Source of the DNA: Chlorocebus sabaeus
Taxonomy: Eukaryota; Chordata; Mammalia; Primates; Cercopithecidae
Length of the DNA: 64,000 bases
Assembly: GCF_047675955.1 (NCBI RefSeq)
Contig: NW_027327630.1
Location: 186,001 to 250,000, forward strand
Direction: 5' to 3'
Shown: one piece after another, positions 11,490 to 23,456 of the stretch
Numbering within the stretch: position 1 is the first letter of the stretch
How the letters are laid out: every line of letters starts with the position of its first letter
Translations under genes and position numbers: made by a program
Notes under the pieces: generated by a model
What the model saw: only the letters and a program-made list of their open reading frames with translations
Database searches by the model: none
Told to the model about the DNA's origin: nothing

Positions 11490-12130
11490 CCTCTATGGGC
11501 TTCCAAGTATCACTTTGCAAATCCCACAAGAACAGTCTCAGTGAAAGGCTTTTTGAGAGGAAAGCTGTAACTCAGTGAGAAGTATTAACAGAAAACACGG
11601 CATTTTCTCAGAATGCTTCTTTCCAGTTTTTAACGGAAGATATTTCCTTTTTCACCATAGTCCTCTATGGGTTTCCAAATATCACTTTCCAAATTTCACA
11701 AAACAGTCTTAGTAAACGGCCTCTTGAGGGGAAAGCTGTAGCTCTGTGAGATGAACTAACAGAACACAAAGCAGTTTTTCAGACAGCTTCTTTTCGGTTA
11801 GTATCTTAGGATATTTCCATTTTCACCATAGCCCTCTATGGGCTTCCACATATCACTTTGGAAATTCCTCAAAAACAGTCTTAGCGGAAGGCTTCTTGAG
11901 GGGCAAGCTGTAACTCTTTGAGATGAATGAACAGAACACAAAGCAGTTTCTCGGAAAGCTTCTTTTCATTTTTTAACTGAAGTTATTTCCTTTTTCACCA
12001 TAGCCCTCTATTTGCTTCCAAATATCACTTTGCAAATTCCACAAGAACAGTGTTAGCGAAAGGTTTCTGGAGGGGAAACTGTAACTCTGTGAGATGAATT
12101 AACAGAACACAAAGCAGGTTCTCAGAAATC
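11490..12130 (-). repeat. Block related to satellite at 52.5-53.0 and 54.1-54.7 kb
   Basis: Several consecutive rare variants are shared with the distant blocks: AATCCCACAAGAAC, then CACGGCATTTTCTCAGAATG, then the shortened TTTCACAAAACAG, then CAGACAGCTTCTTTTCGG, then CACATATCACTTTGG with AATTCCTCAA, then TCTCGGAAAGC with TTCATTTTTTAACTG. Shared order over more than three monomers argues for common descent of a multimer rather than chance similarity. Confidence 0.7.
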
Positions 12131-14560
12131 TTCTTTCCAGTTTGTAACAGAAGATATTTCCTTTTTCACCTTAGCCCTCTATGGGATTCCAAATATCACT
12201 TTGCAAATTGCACAAGAACAGTCTTAGCGAAAGGCTTCTTGAGGGGAAAGCTTAACTCTCTGAGTCGAATTAACAGAACACAAAGCAGTCTCTCAGAAAG
12301 CTTCTTTTCAGTTGTTATCTTAGGATATTTCCTTTCTCACCATAGCCCTCTAGGCTTCCAAATATCACCTTGCAAATTCCACTGGAACAGTCTTACCAAA
12401 AGGCTTCCTGAATGGAAAGCTGTAACTCTGTGAAATGAATTAACATAACACAAAGTAGTTTGTAAAAAAGCTTCTCTTCAGTTTTTATCTAGGATATTTC
12501 CTTTTCCACCATAGCCCTCTATTGGCCTCCAAATATCACTTTGCAAATTCCACAAGAACAGTCTTAGCGAAGCGGTTCTTGAGGGCAAAGCTAAAACACT
12601 GTGAGATGAATTAAGAGAACACAAAACAGATTCTCAAAAAACCTTCTTTTCAGATTTTATCGCAGGATATTTAATTTTTCACCAGAGCGCTCTATGGTCT
12701 TCCAAATATCACTTTGCAAATTCCACAAGAACAGTCTTAGTGGAAGGCTTTATGAGGCGAAAGCTGTAACACTGTGAGATGAATTAACAGATCAAAAAGC
12801 GGTTTCTCAGAAAGGTTCTTTCCAGTTTTTAACTGAAGATATTTCCTTTTTCACCATAGCCCTCTATGGGCTTCCAAATATCACTTTGCAAATTCCACAA
12901 GAACAGTATTAGGGAAAGGCTTCTTGAGGGGAAAGCTGTAACTCTGTGAGATGAATTAACAGAAAACAAAGCAGTGGCCAGGAAAGCTTCTTTTCGGTTT
13001 TTATCTTAGAATATTTCCTTTATCACCGTAGCCCTCTATGGGCTTCTAAATATCACTCTTCAAATTCCACAAGAACAGTCCTGGCGAAAGGCGTCTTGAG
13101 GGGAAAACTGTAACTCTGTGAGATGAATTAACAAAACGCAAAGTAGTTTGTCAAAAAGCTTCTTTTCAGTTTTTATCTTATGATATTTCCTTTTTCACCA
13201 TAGCCCTCTTTAGGCTTTCAAATAACACTTTGCTAATTCCACAAGGACAGTCTTAGCGAAAGGCTTCTTCAAGGAAAAACGAAAACCCTGTGAGATGAAT
13301 TAAGAGAATACAAAGCAGTTTCACAAAAAGCTTCTTTTCAGTTTTTATCTTAGGATACTTCCTTTTTCACCATAGCCCTCTATTGTCTTCCAAATATCAC
13401 TTTGCAAAATTCCACAAGAACAGTCTTAGGGAAAGGATTCTTGAGGTTAATGCTGTAATTCTGTGAGATGAATTAACAGAACCCAAAGCAGTTTCTCAGA
13501 CACTTCTTTCCAGTTTTTAACTGAAGATATTTCCAGTTTCACCATAGCCCTCCATGGACTTCCAATTATCACTTTGTAAATTCAACAAGAACAGTCTTAG
13601 CGAAAGACTTCTTTCTGGGAAAGCTGAAAATCTGTGAGATGAATTAACAGAACAGAAAGTCAGTTTCTCAGAAATCTTCTTTTCAGTTTTTATCTTACTA
13701 TATTACCTTTTTCACCGTAGCCCTCTATGGGCTTCCAAATATCACCTTGGAAATTCCACAAGAACAGTCTTAGCGAAAGACTTCTTGAGGTGGATGCTGG
13801 AACTCTCTGAGATGGATTAACAGAACACAAAGCTGTTTCTCAGAAGGCTTCTTTCCAGTTTTTAACTGCAGATATTTCCTTTATCAGCATAGCCGTCTAA
13901 GGGTTCCAAATATCACTTTGCAAGTTCCACAAGAACAGTCTTAGCGAAAGACTTCTTGAGGGTAAAGCAGTAACTCTGTGAGATGAAGTAAGAGAACACA
14001 AAACAGTTTCTCAGAAACTTTCTTTCCAGGTTTTAACGGAAGATATCTACTTTTACACCATAGCCCTCTATGGGCTTCCAAATATCACGTTGCAAATTCC
14101 ACAAGAACAGTCTTAGAGAATGGCTTCTGAGAAGAAAGCTGTAACTCTGTGAGATGAATTAACAGAACACAAAGCAGTTTCTCAGAAAATGTCTTTGTAG
14201 TTTTTAATGGAAGATATTTCCTTTTTCACCGTAGCCCTCTATGGACTTCCAACTATCACCTTGCGAATTCCACAGGAACAGTCTTAGTGAATGGCTTCTT
14301 GACGGGACAGATGTAACTCTGTGAGACGAATTAAGAGAACACAATGCAGTTTCTGAGAAAGCTTCTTTATGGTTTTTATCTTAGGATATTTCCTTTTTCG
14401 CCATAACCCTGTATGGGCTTCCAAATATCACTTTGTAAATTCCTCAAGAATAGCCTTAGCGAAAGGCTTCTGGAGGGGAAAGCTGTAACTCTGTGAAATG
14501 AAATTAGAGAACACAAAGCAGTTTCTCAGAACGCTTCTTTCCAGTTTTTCACTGAAGATA

Positions 14561-14577
14561 TTTCCTTTTTAACGAAA
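14561..14577 (-). other. Half-match to a CENP-B box in the pJ-alpha slot
   Basis: One monomer reads TTTCCTTTTTAACGAAA where others have the pJ-alpha box. Its minus strand has the TTTCGTT half of the CENP-B box (YTTCGTTGGAARCGGGA) but lacks the essential CGGG half, with about 12 of 17 positions matching. CENP-B binding is unlikely. It is listed because it is the closest approach to a CENP-B box noticed. Confidence 0.35.
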
Positions 14578-16190
14578 GCTCTCTATGGGCTTCCAAATAT
14601 CACTTTGCCAATTCCACAAGAACAGTCTTAGCGAAAGGCTTCTTGAGGGGAAAGCTGTAACACTGTGAGATGAATTAAGAGAACACAAAGCAGTTTCTCA
14701 GAAAGCTTCTTTCCAGTTTTTAACGGAAGATATTACCTTTTTCACCATAGGCCTCTGTGGGCTTCGAAATATCACTCTGCAAATTCCACAACAACAGTCT
14801 TAGGGAAAGGCTTCTTGAGGGGAAAGGTGTAACTCTGTGATATGAATTAACAGAACAAAAAGACGTTACTCTGAAAGCTTCTTTTCGGTTTTTATCTTAG
14901 GATATTTCCTTTTTCACCATAGCCCTCATTGGGCTTCCAAATATCAAATTTTAAAGTCCACTTGTACAGTCTTAGCGAAAGGCTTCTTGGGATGAAGCTC
15001 TAACACTGTGAGATGAATTAACAGAACACGAAGATGTTTCTCAGAAAGCTTCTTTTCAGTTTTTATCTTAGGATACTTCCTTTGTCACCAGAGCCCTCTA
15101 TGGGCCTCCAAACAACACTTTGCAAATTCCACAAGAACAGTTTTAGCGAAAGGCTTCTGGAGGGCAAAGCTGTAACTCTGTGAGATGTATTAATGCAACA
15201 CAAAGCAGTCTCTCAAAAAAGCTTCTTTTCAGTTTTTATCTTAAGATATTTCTTTTTTCACAATAGCCCTCTATGGACTTCCAAATATCACTTCGCAAAT
15301 TCCACAAGAACACTGTTCGTGAAGGGTTTCTTGAGGGGAAAGCTGAAACACTGTGAGATGAATTAACAGAACACAAAGCAGTTTCTCAGAAAATTTCTTT
15401 CCAGATTTTTTCTTAGGATATTTCCTTTTTCACCATAGGCCTCTATGGGCTTCCAAATATCACTTTGCAAATAACACAAGAACAGTCTTAGGAAAAGGTT
15501 TCTTGAGGAGGTAGCTGTAACACAGTGAGAAGAATTAACAGAACACAAAGCAGTTTCTCAGACAGCTTCTTTCCAGTTTTTAACGGAAGATATTTCCTTT
15601 TTCACAATAGCCCTCTATGGGCTTCCAAATATCACTTTGCAAATTCCACAAGAACAGCCTTAGCGAAAGGCTTTATGAAGGGAAAGCTGTAACTCTGTGA
15701 GATAAATTAACAGAACACAAAGCAGTTTTTCAGAAGGCTTCTTTCCAGTTTTTAATGCAAGATATTTCCTATTCATCATAGCCCTACATGGGCTTCCAAA
15801 TATCCCTTTGCAAATTCCACAAGAACAGTCTTAGCGAAAGGCTTCTTGAGGGAAAAGCTGTAACTCTGTGAGATGAAGTAACAGAACATAAAGCAGTTTC
15901 TCAGAAAGCTTCTTTCCAGGTTTTAACGGAAGATATTTCCTTTTTCACCATAGCCCTCTATGGGCTTCCTAATATCACTTTTGAAATTCCCCAAGAACAG
16001 TCTTAGGGAAAGGCTTCTTGAGGGGAAAGCTGTAAATCTGTGAGATGAATTAACAGAACACAAAGAAGTTTCTCAGACAGATTCTTTCCAGTTTTTAAAG
16101 GAAGACATTTACTTTTTCACCATAGCCCTCTATGGGCTTCCAAATATCACTTTGCAAATTCCACAGGAACAGATTTACCGAAAGGCTTCT

Positions 16191-16210
16191 TGAAGGGAAA
16201 GGCCCTCTAT
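16191..16210. repeat. Collapsed monomer junction (about 95 bp missing)
   Basis: TTGAAGGGAAAG runs straight into GCCCTCTATGGG. The segment from CTGTAACTC to CACCATA is absent, removing the pJ-alpha box and half of the dyad. AG is shared at both edges. Confidence 0.85.
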
Positions 16211-19200
16211 GGGCTTCCAAATATCACTTTGCAAATTCCTCAAGAACCGTTTTAGCGAAAGGCTTCTTGAGGGGAAAGCTGTAACTCTGTGAGATGAATT
16301 AACAGAAGAGAAAGCAGTTTCTCAGAACGCTTCTTTCCAGTTTTTAACGGAAGATATTTCCTTTTTCGCCATAGCCCTCTCTGGGCTTCCAAATATCACT
16401 TTGTAAATTCCACAAGAACCGTCTTAGCGAAAGGCTTCTTGAGGGGAAAGCTGTAACTCTGTGAGATGAATTTACAGACACGAAGCAGTTTCTCAGAAAT
16501 CTTTTCAGTTTTTACCTTAGGATATTTCCTTTTTCACCATAGCCATCTAAGGGCTTCCAAATATCACTCTGCAAATACCACAAGAACAGTCTTAGCGAAA
16601 GGCTTCTTGAGGGGAAATCTGTAACTCTGCGAGAAGAGTTAACAGAACAAAAAGCAGTTTCTCAGAAATTTCTTTCCAGTTTTTAACGGAAGATATTTCC
16701 TTTTTCACCATAGCCCTGTATGGACTTCCAAATATCACTTTGCAAATTTCACAAGAACAGTCTTAGCAAAAGACAACTTGAGGGGAATACTGTAACTATG
16801 TGGGATGAATAAACAGAATATAAACTGTTTCTCAGAACGCTTCTTTTCAGTTTTTAATGGAAAATATTTCCTTGTTCACCATAGCCCTCTATGGAATTCC
16901 AAATATCACTTTACACATTCCACAACAACAGTCTTAGCGAAAGTCTTCTTGAGGGGAGAGCTGTAGCACTTTGAAATGAATTAACAGAACACTGAACAGC
17001 TTGTCAGAAAGCTTCTTTTCAGTTTTTATCTTAGGAAATTTCCTTTTTCTCCATAGCCCTCTAAGAGATTCCAAATATCACTTTGCAAATTCCACAAGAA
17101 CAGTCTTAGAGAAAGATTCTTGAGGGGGAAGCTGTAACTCTGTGAGATGAATCAACAGAACACAAAGCAGTTTCTCAGAATGCTTCTTTTCAGTTTTTAT
17201 CTTTGGATATTTCCTTTTTCACCATAGACCACTAAGGGCTTCCAAATATCACTTTGCAAATTCCAGAAGAGCAGTCTTAACAAAAGGCTTCTTGAGGGGA
17301 AAGCTGTAATTCTGTGAGAAGAATCACCAGAACACAAAGCAGTTTCTCAGAAAGCTTCTTTCCAGTTTTTAAGGGAAGATATTCACTTTTTCACATTAGC
17401 CCTCATTGGGCTTCCAAATATCACTTTCCAAATTCCACAAGAAGAGCCTTAGCAAAAAGCTTCTTGAAGGGAAAGCTGTAACTCTGTGAGATAAATTAAC
17501 AGAACACGAAGCAGTTTCTCAGAAAGCTTCTTTACAGTTTTTAACAGAACATATTCCCTTTTTCACCATAGCCCTCTATGGGCTTTCAAATACCACTTTC
17601 CAAATTCCACAAGAACAGTCTTAGCTAAAGGCTTCTTGAGGGGAATGCTGTAACTCTGTGAGATAAATTAAGAGAACACAAAGCAGTTTCTCAGAAAGCT
17701 TCTTTCCAGTTTTTAACGGAAGATATTTCTTTTTTCACCATAGCCCTCTAAGGGCATCCAAATATCAGTTTCCATATTCCACAAGAACAGTCTTAGCGAA
17801 AGGCTTCTTGAGGGGAAAGCAGTAACTCTCTGAGGTGAATTAAGACAACACAAAGCAGTTTGTCCGAAAGCTTCTTTACAGTTTTTAACTGAAGATATTT
17901 CCTTTTTCACCATAGCCCTCTATGGTCTTCCAAATAACACTTTCCAAATTTCACAAGAACAGCCGTAGCGAAAGGCTTCTTGAAGGGAAAACTGTAACTC
18001 TGTGAGATGAATTAACAGAACACAAAGCAGTTTCACAGAAAGCTTCTTTCCAGTTTTTAACGGAAAATATTTCCTTTTTCACCATAGCCCTCTAAGGGCT
18101 TCCAAATATCACTTTGCAAATTCCATAAGAACAGTCTAAGCGAAAGGCTTATTGAGGGAAAAGATGTAACTCTTTGAGATGAATTAACAGAACACAAAGC
18201 AGTATCTCAGAAAGCTTACTTTCAGATTTTAACTGAAGATATTTCCTTTTTCACCATAGCCCTCTAGGGATTCCAAATATCACTTTGCAAATTCCACAAC
18301 AACAACTTTAGCGAAAGGCTTCTTAAGGGGAAAGCTGTAATTCTGTGAGTTGAATTAACAGAACACAAATCAGTTTCTCAGAAAACATCTTTTCAGTTTT
18401 TTTCTGAGGCTATTTCCTTTTTCACCAAAGCCCTCCAGGAGCTTCCAAATATCACTTTGCAAATTCCACAAGAAAAGTCTTAGTGAACGGCTTCCTCAGG
18501 GGAAGGCTAAACTCTGTGAGATGAATTAACAGAACACAAAGCAGTTTTTCAGAAAGCTTCTTTTCAGTGTTTATCTTAGGATATTTCCTTTTTCATCATA
18601 GCCCTCTAGGGGCTTCCAATTTCACTTTGCAAATTCCAAAAGAACAGTCTTAGCGAAAGGCTTCTTGAGGGGAAAGCTCTAACACTGTGAGATGAATTTA
18701 CAGGACACAAAGCAGTTTCTCAGAAATCTTCTTTCCAGTTTTTAACGCAAGATATTTCCTTTTTTACCTTAGCCCTCTATGGGCTTCCAAATATCACTTT
18801 GCAAATTTCACAAGAACAGTCTTAGTGAACGGATTATTGAGGGGAAGGCTGTAATTCTGTGAGGTGATCTAACAAAACACACAGCATTTTCACAGAAAGC
18901 TTCTTTTCAGTTTTTATCTTAGGCTATTTCCATTTTCACCATAGCCCTCTATGGGCTTCCAAATATCACTTTGCAAATCCCACAAGAACAGTCTTAGCGA
19001 AAGGTTTCTTGAGCGCAAAGCTGTAACACGGTGATATGTCTTACACGAACACACGGCAGTTTCTCAGAAAGCATCTTTCAAGTTTTTAATGGTAGATATT
19101 TACTTTTTCACCGTAGCCCTCTATGGGCTTCCAAATATTACTTTGCAAATTTCACAAGAACAGTCTTAGCGAAAAGCTTGTTGAGGGGAAAGCTGTAAGT

Positions 19201-22200
19201 CAGTGAGATGTATTAACACAACACACGGTAATTTCTCAGAATGCTTCTTTCCAGTTTTTAACGGAAGATATTTTGTTTTTCACCATAGCCCTCTATGGGC
19301 TTCCAAATGTCACATTGCAAATTTCACAAGAACAGCCTTACTGAACAGATTCTTGAGGGTAAAGCTGTAACTCAGTGAGATGAACTAACAGAACACAAAG
19401 CAGTTTCTCAGAAAGCTTCTTTTGGGTTTTTATCTTAGGATATTTCCATTTTCACCATAGCCCTCTACGGGCTTACAAATATCACTTTGCAAATTCCACA
19501 AGAACAGTCTTAGCGGAAGGCTTGTGGAGGAGAAAGCTCTATCTCCGTGAGATGAATTAACAGAACACAAAGCAGTTTCTAAGAAATCTTCTTTCCAGTT
19601 TTTAACGGAAGATATTTCCTTTTACACCATAGCCCCCTAGGGGCTTCAAAATATCACTTTGCAAATTCCACAAGAACAGTCCTAGCGAAGGGCTTCTTTA
19701 GGAGGGAGCTGTAACTCTCAGAGATGAATTAACAGAACACAAAGCAGTTTCTCAGAAAGCCTCTTTCCAGGTTTTAAGTGAAGATATTTCCTTTTTCACC
19801 ATAACCCTCTACCGGCTTCCAAATATCACTTTGCAAATCCCACAGGAACAGTCTTAGCGAAAGGCTTCTGGAAGGGAAAGCTGTAACCATGTGAGATGAA
19901 ATAACAGAACACAAAGGAGTTTCTCAGAAAGATTCTTTCCAGTTTTAAACGGAAGATATTTCCTTTTTCACCATAGCGCTCTATGGGTTTCCAAATATCA
20001 GTTTGCAAATTCCACAAGAACAGTCTTAGGGAAAGGCTTCTGGAGGAGAAAGCTGTAACGCTGTGAGATGAATTTACAGAACACAAAGCAGTATCTCAGA
20101 AACCTTCTTTCCAGTTTTTAACGGAAGATATTTCCTTTTACACCGTAGCCCCATATGGGCTTCAAAATATCACTTTGCAAATTGTACAAGAACAGTCTTA
20201 GCGAAGGGCTTCTTGAGGAGACAGCTCTAACTCTCCGAGATGAATTAACAGAACACGAAGCAGTTTCTCAGAAAGCCTCTTTCCAGTTTTTAACTGAAGA
20301 TATTTCCTTTTTCACCATAGCCCTCTATGGGCTTCCAAATATCACTTCGCAAATCCCACAAGAACAGTCTTAGCAAAAGGCTTCTGGAAGGGAAAGCTGT
20401 AACACTGTGAGATGAATTAGCAGAACACAAATCAGTTTCTCAGAAAGCTTCTTTCAAGTTTTTAACGGAAGATATTTCCTTTTTCACCGTAGCCCTCTAT
20501 GGGCTTCCAAATATCTCTTTGCAAATCCCACAAGAACAGTCCCAGTGAAAGGCTTCTTGAGGAGAAAGCTGTAACTCGGTGAGATGTATTACACGAACAC
20601 ACGGCAGTTTCTCAGAAAGCTCCTTTCCAGTTTTTAACGGAAGATATTTCCTCTTTCACCATAGCGCTCTATGGGCTTCCAAATATCACTTTGAAAATTC
20701 CACAAGAACAGCCTTAGGGAACGGCTTATGGAGGGGAAAGCTGTAACTCTGTGAGATGAATTAACAGAACACAAAGCAGTATCTCAGAAACCTTCTTTCC
20801 AGTTTTTAACTGAAGATATTTCCTTATTCACCATAGCCCTGTATGGGTTTCCAAATATCTCTCTGCAAATCCCACAAGAACAGTCTTAGCGAAAGGCTTC
20901 TTGAGGGGAGAGCTGAAACTCGGTGAGGTGTATTAACAAAACACACAGCAGTTTCTCAGAAAGCTTCTTTCCACTTTTTAATGGAAGATATTTCCTTTTT
21001 CACCATAGCCCTCTAGGGGCTTCCAAATATCAATTTGAAAATTCCACTAGAACAGTCTTAGCGAAAGGCTTCTTGAGGGGAAAGCTGTAATTTGGTGAGA
21101 TGTATTAACAGATCACACGGCAGTATCTCAGAGAGCTTCTTTCCAGTTTTTAACTGAAGATATTTCCTTTTTCTCCGTAGCCCAACATTGGTTTGCAAAT
21201 ATCACTTTGCAAATTTCACAAGAATAGTCTTAGTGAACGGCTTCTTGAGGGGATAGCTGTAACACTGTGAGATGAACTAACAGAACACAAAGCACTTTCT
21301 CAGAAAGCTTCTTTACGGTTTTTAATGGAAGATATGGCGTTTTTCACCATTGCCCACTATGGGCTTCCAAATTTCACTTTGCAAATTCAAAAAGAAAAGT
21401 CTTAGTGAAAGGCTTCTTCAGGGTAAAGCTGTAACTCTGTGAGATGAATTAGCAGAACACAAAGCAGTTTCACAGAAAGTTTCTTTCCGGTTTTTAACTG
21501 AAGATATTTCATTTTTCCCCATAGCCCCCTATGTTCTTCTAAATATCACTTTGCAAATTTCACAAGAAGAGTCTTAGCGAAAGGCTTCTTGAGGAAAAAG
21601 CTGTAACTCTGTGAGATGAATTAACAGAATACTAAGCAGTTTCTCAGAAAGGTTCTTTTCAGTTTTTATCTTAGGCAATTTCCTTTTTCACCATAGCCGT
21701 CTATGGGCTTCCAAATATCACTTTGCAAATTAAACAAGAACAGTCTTAGCGAAGGGCTTCTGGAGGGGAAAGCTGTAACTCTGTGAGACGACTTAACAGG
21801 ACACAAAGCAGTTTCTCAGAAATCTTCTTTCCAGTTTTTAACGGAAGATATTTCCTTTTTCACCATAGCCCTCTATGGGCTTCCAAATATCACTTTGCAA
21901 ATTCCACAAGAATAGTCTTAGTGAACGGCTTCTTGAGGGGAAAGCTGTAACTCTGTGAGATGAATTAACAGAACACCAATCAGTTTCTCAGAAAGCTTCT
22001 TTTCGGATTAACGGAAGATATTGCTTTTTCACCGTACCCCTCTATGGGCTTCAAATTTCACTTTGCAAAATCCACAAGAACATTCTTAGCTAAAGGCTTC
22101 TTGAGCGTAAAGCTGTTACTCTGTAAGATGAATTAACAGAACACTAAGCAGTTTCTGAGAAAGCTTCTTTTCAGTTTTTATGTTAGGATATTTCCTTTCT

Positions 22201-23210
22201 CACCGTAGCCCTCTATCGGCTTCCAAATATCACTTTGCAAAGTTCACAAGAACAGTCTTAGCGAAAGGCTTCTTGAGGGGAAAGCTGTAATTCTGTGACA
22301 TGAATTAACAGAACACAAAGCAGTTTCTCAGAAAGCTTCCTTCCTGATTTTAACTGAAGATATTTCGTTTTTCAGCATAGCCCTCTATGGGCTTACAAAT
22401 GTCACTTTGCAAATTTCACAATAACAGACTTAGTGAAAGGCTTCTTGAGGGAAAAGCTGTAACCCTGTGAGATGAATTAACAGAACACAAAGCAGTTTCT
22501 CAGAGAGCTTCTTTCCAGTTTTTCACTTAAGATATTTTCTTTTTAACCATAGCCCTCTATGGGATTCCAAATATCACTTTGCAAATCCCATAAGAACAGT
22601 GTAAGCCAAAGACTTCTTTTGGGGAAAGCTGTAACTTGGTGAGATGTATTAACAGAACACACGGCAGTTTCTCAGAAAGCTTCTTTCCAGATTTTAACGG
22701 AAGATATTTCCTTTTACACCATAGCCCTCTAACGGCATCCAAAGTTCACTTTTCAAATTTCACAAGAACAGTCTTAGTGAACGACTTCTTGAAGGGAAAG
22801 CTGTAACTCTGTGAGATGAACTAACAGAACACTAAGAACTTTTCAGAAAGCTTCTCTTCGGTTTTCATCTTAGGATATTTCCATTTTCACCTTAGCCATC
22901 TATGGGCTTCCAAATATCACTTTGCAAATTCCACAAGAACAGTCTTAGCTAAAGGCTTCTTGAGGGGAAAGCTGGAACTCTTTGAGATGAATTTACAGAA
23001 CACAAATCAGTTTCTCAGAAAGCTTCTCTCCAGTTTTTAACTGAAGATATTTCCTTTTTCACCATAACCCTGCATGGGCTTCCAAATATCACTTTGCAAA
23101 TTCCACAACAACTGCCTTAGCGTAAGGCTTCTTGAGGGAAAAGTTGTAATTCTGTGAGATGAATAAACAGAACACAAAGTAGTTTCTCAGAAAGCTTCTT
23201 TCCAGTTTTT

Positions 23211-23231
23211 AACGGAAGGGATTTTTGAGAA
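23211..23231. repeat. Collapsed monomer junction, duplicated copy
   Basis: This is the same junction as at 5505-5525 and shows that the deletion predates the 17.7-kb duplication. Confidence 0.85.
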
Positions 23232-23436
23232 GAAAGCTGTAACTCTGTGAGATGAATTAACAGAACACAAAGCAGTTTCCGAGAAATCTTCTTTACAGTT
23301 TTTTTCTTAGGTAATTTGCTTTTTCACCATAGCCCTCTATGGGCTTCCAAATATCACTTTGCAATTTCCAGAAGAACAGTCTTTGCGGAGGGCTTCTGGA
23401 GGGGAAGGTTTTAGCTCTGTGAGATGAATTAAGAGA

Positions 23437-23456
23437 ACACAAAGCGAAAGGCTTCT
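23437..23456. repeat. Collapsed monomer junction, duplicated copy
   Basis: This is the same junction as at 5731-5750, so this collapse also predates the 17.7-kb duplication. Confidence 0.85.

Larger units (their letters stand above)
10632..17706 (-). repeat. Divergent monomeric alpha satellite between duplicate segments
   Basis: About 41 monomers in one orientation, with no short HOR period seen. Neighbours differ at many diagnostic positions. Runs of the TTTTTATCTTAGGATATTTCC-type subtype are common around 12.3-13.4 kb and 14.9-15.4 kb. There is one collapsed unit near 16,200. Under the tandem-duplication model this is the first part of the right-hand 17,706-bp unit, and its partner lies upstream of the window. 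No gene or other mobile element was seen. Confidence 0.85.

Noticed and set aside
14561..14577. Possible CENP-B box
   Set aside because: Only the TTCG half is present. The essential CGGG half is missing.
20155..20373. An open frame present only in the right copy of the 17.7-kb duplication
   Set aside because: It is open only because G at 20,257 replaces the T that makes a TAA stop in the left copy. This is a by-product of one substitution, with no sign of selection.
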